Below are positions 1-7,801 of a stretch of DNA of 64,000 nt, piece by piece. Below the pieces are notes generated by a model. It was not told the origin of the DNA. It did no database searches and saw only the letters and a list, made by a program, of their open reading frames with translations. Made by a program: the position numbers and the translations under genes. Source of the stretch: Lentisphaerae bacterium ADurb.Bin082 (GTDB lineage: Bacteria > Verrucomicrobiota > Lentisphaeria > Oligosphaerales > Oligosphaeraceae). The stretch's first letter is position 1; each line of letters starts with the position of its first letter. Location: NCBI GenBank assembly GCA_002070945.1, contig MWEG01000096.1, forward strand, positions 1-64,000. Direction: 5' to 3'.

Positions 1-1278
1 TGGTTGGGCAGGTGTGCTGCTAGACGCGGGTTTCCTGCAAATTGTCCCAGCGGAGCGCCGGGGTGTGTACTGACCACCAACGCGATCAAATTCACCGAAC
101 ACGGCGAAATCGTCATCAACGTCACCCGTGAACACGAGGACGACCGCTGTGTCAGCCTGCGCTTCGCCGTTCGCGACACTGGCATCGGCCTCACCGAACA
201 ACAGCAAAAGCATGTCTTCGACGTCTTCTACCAGGTCGATCCGTCGCTCAAACGCAGGCAGAGCGGCGTTGGCCTTGGCTTGAGCATCGTCAAGAACCTG
301 CTGGAGCGCATGGACAGCGACATCCAGGTTGCCAGCACGCCGGGTCAAGGCTCGGAATTCAGCTTTGTACTCCACCTTGACAAACAGCCAGACGCACAGG
401 GCATGCCGGAACTGGCCACCAGCCTGGCGCCCATATTAGTGGTCGATGACAACCCAACCGCTCTCAATGACCTGCTGGCGCGGCTCAACTATCAACGCCT
501 GGATGCGCACGGCGCCGGAAGCATGGCTGCGGCCCGCCAGCGCCTGTCCGAAATGCAGGCAGCAGGAAGCCCGCCCCAGCTGATCATTCTCAACCTCGAT
601 CTGCCGGAACTGCAAACGCAGGCATTTGCCTTGCACTGGCCTGAATTGCTCCAGGCCAACATTCCAATCCTGGGCTTGGCGCCCATGGCCAACCGCAGCG
701 CCCTGCCACGTAAGCTAATCGCCAAAGTCGCCTATATCGTCGTCAAGCCCGTGCGTAATTGCGACTTGTTTGACGCCATCACGGCCATTGAAGGCGCCAT
801 GGCGGCGCCCGAGGCTTTGGCCGCCAAGCTTTTGGAACCGCTGCCAGCAGGCAGCGGCTGGCTAGACAGCAGTCTCTCCGAGCGAAACCGCAGCCCGGCC
901 CAGGTTCTCCTGGCAGAGGACAATGTCGTCAACCAAAAAGTCGTCCTGGCCATTCTGAACAAGCTCGGCTATGCTGCGGACGTGGTCACCAACGGGTTTG
1001 AAGCCCTGGAGCGCCTGCGCCGCCACCAGTACCAGCTGGTTTTGATGGACGTACAGATGCCAGGCATGGACGGTTTGGAGGCCACCCGCCTTCTCCGCAA
1101 TCCCAACAGCGACGTCTTGAACCCCGCCATCCCGGTCATTGCCCTGACCGCCCATGCTGTCGAGGGCTACCGCGAAATCTGCCAGCAGGCCGGCATGAGT
1201 GACTATGTCACCAAACCCATCACCATGAAGCAGATTCGACGGATTCTGGACAACTGGCTGCCCAAGGAGAGGTACTGA
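1..1278 (+). CDS. Hybrid sensor histidine kinase, C-terminal part (HATPase + two receiver domains), cut by window edge
   Basis: Only the C-terminal part of a hybrid two-component kinase is present. The HATPase_c region covers about residues 26-125 and shows the N-box NAIKFT, the G1 box DTGIG, an F-box (VFDVFYQVD) and the G2 box GVGLGLS. A degenerate receiver domain follows (about 142-265, VVDDN retained). A well-conserved receiver domain follows that (about 300-420), with AEDN, the phospho-acceptor Asp near residue 349 in MDVQMPG, the Thr of LTAH and the Lys of TKP. The product probably autophosphorylates on an upstream His and relays to the last receiver. The roughly 25 residues before the N-box do not resemble a kinase: the usual LxNLL run is missing, so the first 80 bases may contain sequence errors or a junction. 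A terminator follows the gene. The domain call is firm; the start lies outside the window or is damaged. Confidence 0.9.
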   Translation, partial: WLGRCAARRGFPANCPSGAPGCVLTTNAIKFTEHGEIVINVTREHEDDRCVSLRFAVRDTGIGLTEQQQKHVFDVFYQVDPSLKRRQSGVGLGLSIVKNLLERMDSDIQVASTPGQGSEFSFVLHLDKQPDAQGMPELATSLAPILVVDDNPTALNDLLARLNYQRLDAHGAGSMAAARQRLSEMQAAGSPPQLIILNLDLPELQTQAFALHWPELLQANIPILGLAPMANRSALPRKLIAKVAYIVVKPVRNCDLFDAITAIEGAMAAPEALAAKLLEPLPAGSGWLDSSLSERNRSPAQVLLAEDNVVNQKVVLAILNKLGYAADVVTNGFEALERLRRHQYQLVLMDVQMPGMDGLEATRLLRNPNSDVLNPAIPVIALTAHAVEGYREICQQAGMSDYVTKPITMKQIRRILDNWLPKERY

Positions 1279-1383
1279 ACTAGCCGACGCGGCCGGTCAG
1301 CGTCAAGCCATCCAGCAGCGAGCGTTGCCGCATAGCACTACCTCCGGAGTGACGCGCTTCGAACACCGGCCGATAGGAGTACG

Positions 1384-1430
1384 AAAAGCCCTTGCCGAGC
1401 AGGGCGCCAGCAGGGGCTTTTGGGTTTTTT
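1384..1430 (+). terminator. Rho-independent terminator after the histidine kinase
   Basis: A 12-bp stem (AAAAGCCCTTGC paired with GCAGGGGCTTTT, one G-T wobble) is followed by GGGTTTTTT. It lies about 105 bp after the kinase stop codon and is oriented to end that transcript. Confidence 0.7.
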
Positions 1431-2064
1431 GTACAATGGTAACCGGGGGAGGGCAGCCGAGTCGCCTGCACAACGCAAGGTTAAAGAAACAAAAAAGGCG
1501 CCTCGATGTATAAAACAGGCGGCCGTTTCCGGAATTCCCGCAGTGTTGCGAGGCGCTCCGGGGCCACGCCGCAGACAGGAGCTGCCGAAGGTAGGCATCC
1601 AAAATAGGGTGAACCCAAATCATAGACCAACGCCGTTTGCAGCTATGCCAAACCGTCCTTGACAAAATTTCCGCCATGAAGGCGGGCGAGATGCGTGCTG
1701 CATGACTTGCGGATGGAATAAAAAAGGCAATAGCGCCGTCGAGGTCATTACTGCCCAAGGAGACTTTACGAGAAGGTGGCTCTTGAACAACCCTTGTTGC
1801 CAAGGGGACCTGAACACCGCACAGAGCGGGTGAACGGCGCATACTGCCGATAAATACTATAATGGCGGTTTTTCAGCCATGTCAAACAACTGAACGATAA
1901 AATTTCCAGACCCAGGGCATGCGTTTTGGGGGATGAGATTGGACTTGTTCACGCACAGTGACGGAACGAGTCGATGTGAACGTGGTCTAACATCGGAGTA
2001 TCCGTACCGTCAGCAGCTTGCCTACCCAATGGACGGCGGTTTCCTTTTTTTGCTTTCAGTGGAC
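1431..2064. other. Long non-coding stretch before the type II secretion cluster
   Basis: No convincing gene is seen here. Several open frames exist on both strands, but they cross the preceding terminator and have no recognisable protein features. Two elements stand out. One is an 8-bp inverted repeat, GCGCCTCG at 1498-1505 and CGAGGCGC at 1549-1556. The other is a perfect TATAAT at 1858-1863, about 200 bp before the first pseudopilin, with no clear -35 box. The region could hold the promoter and leader of the secretion operon, or a small RNA. Confidence 0.4.
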
Positions 2065-2466
2065 ATGTCACATTTTAGACACCAGCATAGCTTTACCTTG
2101 ATGGAGGTCATGATCGCCGCGACCATCCTGGCCTTGGCGGTGGTCTCCACGATGGCCATTGTCGGCGGGGCGAGGTCCAACCTCATCCGGGCGGAAAAAC
2201 GCTGGGCGCGTCAACATCTGCTGGCGCAGGCGGTGGAGCTGTATCTGCTCGGAGGCCATGACGCCGTCGTTCCAGACGGATTGCTGCCAGCTGGTTTTTC
2301 GTCGTCCTGCGAATTGCTGAAGGTGGAAGATATCCACGAGGAGGCGCTGGAAGCCAATCGCGGCTGGCAGCTGGGCGAGTACGTGGTGGTCGTCTATGAT
2401 GCCAGTCGCCGACCTATGGCAGAGTGTCGCGTGCGGAAAGTCCTGAAAGAGGAGGATTTCGAATGA
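2065..2466 (+). CDS. gspI: Type II secretion minor pseudopilin, GspI-like
   Basis: A small pseudopilin. The N-terminus has a short basic leader, then FTLMEVMIAATILAL, the class III signal/methylation motif with the conserved Glu at +5, then a single hydrophobic helix. The mature domain is short, as in GspI. In the inner membrane it would join the tip of the secretion pseudopilus. I chose ATG 2065 because it places the motif about 10 residues from the start. The frame stays open upstream to 1933, but that extension looks unlike any leader peptide. The residue before the cleavage-site Phe is Ser, not the usual Gly. The stop overlaps the start of the next gene (ATGA), so translation is probably coupled. 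It is the first gene of an I-J-K-L-M-C-D-E run. Confidence 0.75.
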   Translation: MSHFRHQHSFTLMEVMIAATILALAVVSTMAIVGGARSNLIRAEKRWARQHLLAQAVELYLLGGHDAVVPDGLLPAGFSSSCELLKVEDIHEEALEANRGWQLGEYVVVVYDASRRPMAECRVRKVLKEEDFE

Positions 2467-3191
2467 CCTCCTGCTTTCCGCGCCCGGGTTTGCCTTTTGC
2501 CGCCAAGCGCACTGGCGTTAAAAGGCGTTGGTTCACCTTGATTGAGATCATCATTGCCGCGACCGTCTTCCTGCTCATCGCCGCAGCTTTGTTCAGTTAT
2601 TCGAGCGAGACGGGCCGTTCCTGGTCGAAAATCGTGGTGGAGCGAAATCGTTTCAACGAACTCCTGGTTCTGGACCGCGCACTGGACACGATCTTGCGCC
2701 ATGCCGTGCCGTTTGTCTGGACGGACCGAGACGAGGAGCTGAAACCCGAGGTGCCGTTCATCGTTGCGACTAGCAATGTGCTGCGATGCGCGTATCTGCA
2801 TCGCCTCAACAACCCTGACGAGGGGGCGATTCGCTTTGTCGAACTGAGCGTCAGGGACAACAACCTGGTGGCGACGTATTCGGACCGCCCATTCCTGTAT
2901 TGGGGGGACGTCGCCGAACGGGAGTGGACCAGCGTCCTGGCCACGGATGTCAGCACCGTCAGTTTTCGCTATGCAGATTGGAACTCCGACGCCAGCGACG
3001 TCTGGTCCGCCCGCCTGCTCTGGCGGGATGAGTGGGAAACAGCAGAATCAGAGCGCACAGACCTGCCGTTGGCAATCCTGGTGACAGTGCACTGGCAGGA
3101 CGGACGGGTGGAATCATGGCTGCGGCGAAGCATGGGCAACGGATACCGAGAACGCTATGGACGCTGGGAGGCCGTCAATGAAGACCGTTGA
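2463..3191 (+). CDS. gspJ: Type II secretion minor pseudopilin, GspJ-like
   Basis: A prepilin-type protein of 242 aa. A basic leader (KRRW) precedes FTLIEIIIAATVFLLIAAALF, the methylation motif plus transmembrane helix, at about residues 25-45. A larger beta-rich C-terminal domain follows, which fits GspJ in size and in its position between I and K. The start is ATG 2463, in an ATGA overlap with the previous stop and with GAGGAGG just upstream. The frame also stays open 39 nt earlier, but that region belongs to gspI. The residue before the cleavage-site Phe is Trp instead of Gly, which a canonical GspO/PilD peptidase would not be expected to favour. It overlaps gspK by 14 nt. Confidence 0.75.
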   Translation: MTSCFPRPGLPFAAKRTGVKRRWFTLIEIIIAATVFLLIAAALFSYSSETGRSWSKIVVERNRFNELLVLDRALDTILRHAVPFVWTDRDEELKPEVPFIVATSNVLRCAYLHRLNNPDEGAIRFVELSVRDNNLVATYSDRPFLYWGDVAEREWTSVLATDVSTVSFRYADWNSDASDVWSARLLWRDEWETAESERTDLPLAILVTVHWQDGRVESWLRRSMGNGYRERYGRWEAVNEDR

Positions 3192-4206
3192 AGACCTAGC
3201 AACATCCTGTCCTGCTTGCGCCAGCCGCCAGCATGGCCGGGAAGGCGGCATGGCCCTGGTGCTGGTCCTGGGGGTATTGGCGGCAACGCTGCTGATGGTG
3301 GTCCACCTGATGGTGGTCAGCGAAGTGATAGCGAAAGAAGCCAAAGTCGCTGTCCTGCGCTCGGAATTGCGCTACCAGGCAGAATCAGCGGCAGATGTCG
3401 GCTTCTGGATGCATTTGACCGACCGCAGGCTGTTTACCAATCGCAAACTCGGCGAAAGCGCCGAAGTCCGCTTGAGCATGACAGACTTTGAACCATGGAT
3501 GCTGGACCGACGGCCGCATGCCCTGTTCGAAGACCGTTGCCAAGTGTACCTGATGACGGTCGACCGAGGCTTCCGCGTCGACAAGCCGGAAAAACTCAAG
3601 GACACCGTCGAACCCGAAGATACGGAACGGCTCGACGCAATCAACCGCTTCCTGGATGTCCTCGGCGACTATGTGGACAAGGATGATTTCCGCAAATTGT
3701 ACGGGCTGGAGCGGGATGACTATGCGGCTATGGGCCTCCCGATGCTGCCGCGCAACAACGCCATGCAGTTCCGGGAGGAAGTCTATTGGCTGGAAAACTG
3801 GACCGAGATGGTCGCCGACGGCATTACCATCATCCCGCCACGAGGAAAGTCCCTGCCGGCGACTGACTCAAAACCGTCGTTTTTCTCCACTTCAGACAAA
3901 TATTTGCAGAGCCTGCTGTTTTTGACTGACAGTGAACTCAGCGAAGTGCAGAGGGCGCGTGAGCAATGGACAGAACACGGCGTGCCGCTGAACGAAAGCC
4001 TGAACCCAGACCTGTTTCTGCAAATTCAGGCCAATTTCAATTTCATCGAGCCGAACGTCGCCTTGATTACAACGTCGGCGACAGATGCCTCCGGCGAGGT
4101 TCGCCTGGTTCATCACGTGGTCCGTGAAGTCGACCTAGGCCGCAGCTCCATCTACAGCGACAGGGCCAAAGAGGCCTTCTCTATTTGGGAAAGGAAGACG
4201 GAATGA
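3178..4206 (+). CDS. gspK: Type II secretion minor pseudopilin, GspK-like
   Basis: A 342-aa protein with one N-terminal hydrophobic helix (about residues 25-47, GMALVLVLGVLAATLLMVV) followed by a large soluble domain rich in Asp and Glu. The segment after the helix (ELRYQAESAADVGFWMHL) is the usual entry into the GspK head, and the length fits GspK, the largest minor pseudopilin. In characterised systems GspI, J and K form the tip complex that primes pseudopilus assembly. GGGAGG precedes ATG 3178, and the gene starts 14 nt inside gspJ. Assignment rests on size, architecture and order, not on a strong motif. Confidence 0.7.
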   Translation: MKTVEDLATSCPACASRQHGREGGMALVLVLGVLAATLLMVVHLMVVSEVIAKEAKVAVLRSELRYQAESAADVGFWMHLTDRRLFTNRKLGESAEVRLSMTDFEPWMLDRRPHALFEDRCQVYLMTVDRGFRVDKPEKLKDTVEPEDTERLDAINRFLDVLGDYVDKDDFRKLYGLERDDYAAMGLPMLPRNNAMQFREEVYWLENWTEMVADGITIIPPRGKSLPATDSKPSFFSTSDKYLQSLLFLTDSELSEVQRAREQWTEHGVPLNESLNPDLFLQIQANFNFIEPNVALITTSATDASGEVRLVHHVVREVDLGRSSIYSDRAKEAFSIWERKTE

Positions 4207-4510
4207 ACACCAGGGCGCGTTCCATTCAAAGCGGCAGAGGGCTTGGCAGGGACACCGGGGAAGTGCTGACAATCATCGGTAAGCATAATCTTCCTTGGAA
4301 TCTGCGTTTCCCAACTTGAAAAGCGGTAAAAATGACGGATACTAAGAGAGATTCAATTTTTTTGCAGTTGCGACCCAGCCGGGAGTTCGCAGGCGGCAAC
4401 TGCGGCGCCAGGCATTGGCGAGGGCAAGCGGAGCCTAAGCAGATGCCCGGCAAGCGGCAGGAGGCAACTCTGCGCTTGGACAATTGCGGGTCTTCGAGTT
4501 TAAGGATATT
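4207..4510. other. Spacer between gspK and the GspL-like gene
   Basis: About 300 bp without a supported gene. A 64-codon frame from 4332 has no ribosome binding site and a composition unlike a protein. No clear hairpin terminator or promoter hexamers were found. This is the only large gap inside the secretion cluster. Confidence 0.35.
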
Positions 4511-6004
4511 ATGCCACATTATGTGAACAATTCGTGTTTGGCATTCACCTGGTCAAGTCTTGGCCAATGCCGCGGCGTGAGGCTGCGGCGTTCAGGCGAC
4601 CGCTGCCGAGTAGAGGCCTTTTGGAGTGATGACACCGGCCGGTCAGTCTCGCTGGCCGAAACGCTGGCAGCCGGACGCCGGGCGCTGGGCGGCGGCGAAA
4701 TGACGGTCTGTCTCGCGGGCGCAGCAGACAGCGGCTGGGCTATGGCCGATGTCGACATGCCAAATCTGAAAGCGGCAGAACTGCGCAACGCCCTGAGCTT
4801 CGAATTGCGCAAACACACGCCGCTGCCAGTCGAACGCCTGACCTGGGGCTACCGCGTGCTGTCGAAAAAAAGTGGCGGAAACAGAGTCCTGGTTCGACTG
4901 TACTATTTGAAATCAGACATTTGGCGGCAATGGGTTGAGACTGCCAGCGGCCTCGGCCAGCTGGACGTGCTGCTGCCGCCGCCAGTAGCCCTCGACCCGC
5001 TGCTGAGCGGAAAGACGGTGTTTTTCCCAGGACGGAACTCGCACGACTGCTTCCGCTTTGTGCCCTCAGGCAGCGGCAGAGCCATCGTCGCCGCCGCAGG
5101 CCCGGAGAACGAACGGCCGCAGGGACTGGCAGAAGCCCTGCCCCTTGAACAGATGGACTTTGGAGGATTGAAAGAGCTGACGGTCGAGGAGCAGCTGTCC
5201 TACGTAGGAGCTTTGACTCTGGGAGTCTATGGCTTGACAAGGGCGCTGAGCCGCGACCTGGCAACTCTGGCGCCAACGCCGGAAGGCCTGCGCCCGCGCC
5301 GCAACCAGGGCGTCAGGGTGCTGGCCTACGCCCTGGGATTGTACATTCTTGGATGCCTGCTGATCGGAGGCGTCCGAGCCGGCCAGAGCCGCCTAGCCCG
5401 CCTGCGCCTGCTGGAATCGGAACGACAGGCGATTCAGGCGCAGATGACCGTCTTGCAGAAACAGCTCAACCCTGAAGTCCGAGTCTATGCCAAGGCGCTC
5501 CAGCAAGAATTGACCGACGCCATCGCGATCACCCCGAGCCTGCCTTTGGCACTGCTGGAATTGACTCGACTGATCGAGCCGCCAGCCTGGATGTCAGGGA
5601 GATTTGAATGGAAGGAGGGCGGACAGGTCGACTTCCAAATCCAGGAGGTTGATTCCGACCCAGACCTGGCTTCGCGCCTGGAGTATTCGCCGATTCTTGG
5701 AGATGTGCGTGAACTGAGCTCCATCTACGACGCCAAGGAAAATAAGCGAACCCGCAAGTTCACCTTGAATGTCCGTTACGATACGGAGAAGGAACGCGCC
5801 GAAGCCATAGCCGCCGCAGAAAGAAGGCGAGAGCAAGAAGCGGCGGCAGCGGCGGCGGCCAAGGCGGCAGCAGATGAAATGGCGGTGGACGGCGAGGGCG
5901 AAGGCGAGGAGGAAAACACGTCGACGCCAGCAACAGGCGGGGACGAGGCCGGACAGGACGCCGGCGGCCAGAACCAACCGCCAACGCCGCCCCAGCAGCA
6001 CTGA
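4511..6004 (+). CDS. gspL: GspL/PilM-PilN-like inner-membrane assembly platform protein
   Basis: A 497-aa protein. The N-terminal part (about 1-250) resembles the actin-like cytoplasmic GspL/PilM fold and includes an ELRNALSFELRKHTPLP segment typical of this family. One transmembrane helix follows at about 268-287 (AYALGLYILGCLLIGG), then a short coiled coil (ESERQAIQAQMTVLQKQL) and a PilN/GspL-type periplasmic domain. It would link the cytoplasmic ATPase GspE to the pseudopilus platform. The last 65 residues are low-complexity Ala/Glu/Gly/Pro and probably disordered. ATG 4511 was chosen because AGGA lies about 6 nt upstream; an in-frame TTG at 4484 is weaker. Its position before an M-like and a C-like gene supports the call. 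Confidence 0.65.
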   Translation: MPHYVNNSCLAFTWSSLGQCRGVRLRRSGDRCRVEAFWSDDTGRSVSLAETLAAGRRALGGGEMTVCLAGAADSGWAMADVDMPNLKAAELRNALSFELRKHTPLPVERLTWGYRVLSKKSGGNRVLVRLYYLKSDIWRQWVETASGLGQLDVLLPPPVALDPLLSGKTVFFPGRNSHDCFRFVPSGSGRAIVAAAGPENERPQGLAEALPLEQMDFGGLKELTVEEQLSYVGALTLGVYGLTRALSRDLATLAPTPEGLRPRRNQGVRVLAYALGLYILGCLLIGGVRAGQSRLARLRLLESERQAIQAQMTVLQKQLNPEVRVYAKALQQELTDAIAITPSLPLALLELTRLIEPPAWMSGRFEWKEGGQVDFQIQEVDSDPDLASRLEYSPILGDVRELSSIYDAKENKRTRKFTLNVRYDTEKERAEAIAAAERRREQEAAAAAAAKAAADEMAVDGEGEGEEENTSTPATGGDEAGQDAGGQNQPPTPPQQH

Positions 6005-6074
6005 ACCGACGCAGGCGGGAGACAGTCAGAAAGCAAGCAATCCCCTTTAGGAATGAAATAAGCGAGTGACAGCC

Positions 6075-6710
6075 ATGTCAACGACGGCGAGACGCCCCAG
6101 GCGTCAAATGATTCTAGTGATTTTGATGGTCGTGATCGGCATTTTAGTTGTCCGACAGTATGCCGGACAAGTGAAGATGCTGCCGACCATGGGCAGGATC
6201 AACGAGGAAACCAGGAACTTGGAGTCCATGGCCACTGACCTGAAAGTCATGCAGAAGCAAAACCAGGAATGGAACGCCGAGTTCGCGGCCTTGCAGGAAC
6301 TCGCGCAGCCGTTCTGGATATTCGGTACCCAGAGGGCAGTCATTGAGCAGGAAGTCACCAAGGAATTCAGCAAAATTCTCAGGGCGGCGCAGGTGGTGCC
6401 GCAGAAAGTCGAGTCCCAGCGCAACAAGCTGCCCAGCTTCAACCATGTCGTCGAAGTTGAAATTCGACTTGATCTGCGCGGCGTGAGCATGCAGGAAGTC
6501 AGCCGCCTGTTCCAGGAAGTGGAAAAAAGCCGCCGTAAGCTGATTTGGTCCTATTGCAAAATTGAGCCGGACAATCCGCGGACGCCGACGAGCGTCAACG
6601 TCTCGGCGCGTTTGAAGGCGTTTGCGCTCAGCCAGGAGTCAGCCGATTTCCTGCTGGGCGAGAGCAGTGAGCTTCCGAGCCGTGCCGCCGGGAAAGGAAA
6701 GACGTTATGA
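6075..6710 (+). CDS. gspM: GspM/PilO-like platform protein
   Basis: A 211-aa bitopic protein: short basic N-terminus, transmembrane helix at about 11-27 (MILVILMVVIGILVV), a coiled-coil linker (NEETRNLESMATDLKVMQKQ), then a ferredoxin-like periplasmic domain (VVEVEIRLDLRGVSMQEVSRLF). This is the PilO/GspM plan, which pairs with GspL/PilN in the inner-membrane platform. The start could be ATG 6075 or GTG 6066; neither has a strong ribosome binding site. The stop overlaps the next start (ATGA). The exact family name is inferred from architecture and neighbours. Confidence 0.6.
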   Translation: MSTTARRPRRQMILVILMVVIGILVVRQYAGQVKMLPTMGRINEETRNLESMATDLKVMQKQNQEWNAEFAALQELAQPFWIFGTQRAVIEQEVTKEFSKILRAAQVVPQKVESQRNKLPSFNHVVEVEIRLDLRGVSMQEVSRLFQEVEKSRRKLIWSYCKIEPDNPRTPTSVNVSARLKAFALSQESADFLLGESSELPSRAAGKGKTL

Positions 6711-7768
6711 ATCGAATGACCTGGATGGGACTGACGGTGCTGCTAGCCGGCGGCGCCGTGTTCAGCACGTCGGCCATGCGGCGGCTGTCGCAGCCGCTGC
6801 CGCCCTTCACCGGCCGCTATGCCGTTGCTGACGGCGCGGCCAAGGCTGGTCGCCCCGGCGCAGATGAAGCCCGCGCCGCGGCCAAGCCGGCCGCAGCGGA
6901 AGAAGAGCTGGTTCTGGATGACTTGTGGGAGAAAAGCCTGTTCCACCATGAACGGACCGAGAAGAACGCCGGCGCCGGAGCCGGGGAACCACCGCCGCCG
7001 CCAGAGGCGCAGCCGTCGGCCGAATTTGAGCTGGTCGGCATTGCTCGCATCGGTCGGCCTGAAGAGGCCCAGGCCGTTGCCATCATCAAGCAGGCGCAGA
7101 CTGTGTCCCGGGCAACCCGCCTGGCCGCAGCCCGGGCGAGGACGGTCCGCGGCCGCGCCGTCCGAACTGCGGCCACGCCGCCGCCAGAACCTGCGGAAAC
7201 GCCGAAAAAGCCGCTCAAAAAGATGTTTCGGGTCGGAGACGACGTCAACGAGACGGGCTATGTGGTCAAAAGCATTGACGCTGGCACCGACACGGTCATC
7301 TTGAGCAAGGGCAGTGAAGAAATCACCCTGAAAATCGAATTGGCTGCCAAGAAGAAGTCAACTCGGCGCCAGGAAGTCGTCAACCAGGAGCTGTCTGTCC
7401 GGGAAAAATACAAGGTCGCGCCGACCCCGGCGCCTGCCGTCGCCGCCACGCCGGCGCCGGTCGCCCCTGGGACGCCGCCAGCGCCGCCGCCGCCAACTGA
7501 CGCGGGCGGCCCGGCTGGCATGCCGCCGCCGCCGCCAGGGGGCTTTGTCACCCGCGGCGTCAGGACAAATCCGAATGCGCCGGGCGACCGCCCGCCGGCC
7601 GTAGCTCCGGCCGAGGCCGGCGCACCCGCGCCCGAAGCCGGAGCCGAGGCCGCCCCGCCTGCCGTGAACAACCCGATGCTGAACCGGATACGCCAGTCGA
7701 ACCTCCAACGCCAAGGCCGAACGCGGCCGCAGCCGCAGCCACAACCTCAACCGCAGCCGCAACCATAA
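6707..7768 (+). CDS. gspC: GspC-like protein with proline-rich C-terminal tail
   Basis: A 353-aa protein with a short N-terminal hydrophobic segment (about 5-24), an Ala-rich linker and a motif resembling the GspC homology region: DDLWEKSLFHHER, then FELVGIARIGRPEEAQAVAII, then FRVGDDVNETGYVVKSIDAG. In characterised systems GspC connects the inner-membrane platform to the secretin, which agrees with its place directly before the secretin gene. The last 130 residues are rich in Pro and Ala and end in a PQ dipeptide repeat. No PDZ domain is evident. It starts in an ATGA overlap with the gene before it. Family assignment is moderate. Confidence 0.6.
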   Translation: MNRMTWMGLTVLLAGGAVFSTSAMRRLSQPLPPFTGRYAVADGAAKAGRPGADEARAAAKPAAAEEELVLDDLWEKSLFHHERTEKNAGAGAGEPPPPPEAQPSAEFELVGIARIGRPEEAQAVAIIKQAQTVSRATRLAAARARTVRGRAVRTAATPPPEPAETPKKPLKKMFRVGDDVNETGYVVKSIDAGTDTVILSKGSEEITLKIELAAKKKSTRRQEVVNQELSVREKYKVAPTPAPAVAATPAPVAPGTPPAPPPPTDAGGPAGMPPPPPGGFVTRGVRTNPNAPGDRPPAVAPAEAGAPAPEAGAEAAPPAVNNPMLNRIRQSNLQRQGRTRPQPQPQPQPQPQP

Positions 7769-7801
7769 TTGACCTGCATTTCAACCAGGAGAATCATAAC
7801 G

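Noticed and set aside
1303..1842. 179-codon open frame on the minus strand
   Set aside because: It crosses the terminator at 1384-1430, has no ribosome binding site, no recognisable motif, and other frames of similar length overlap it.
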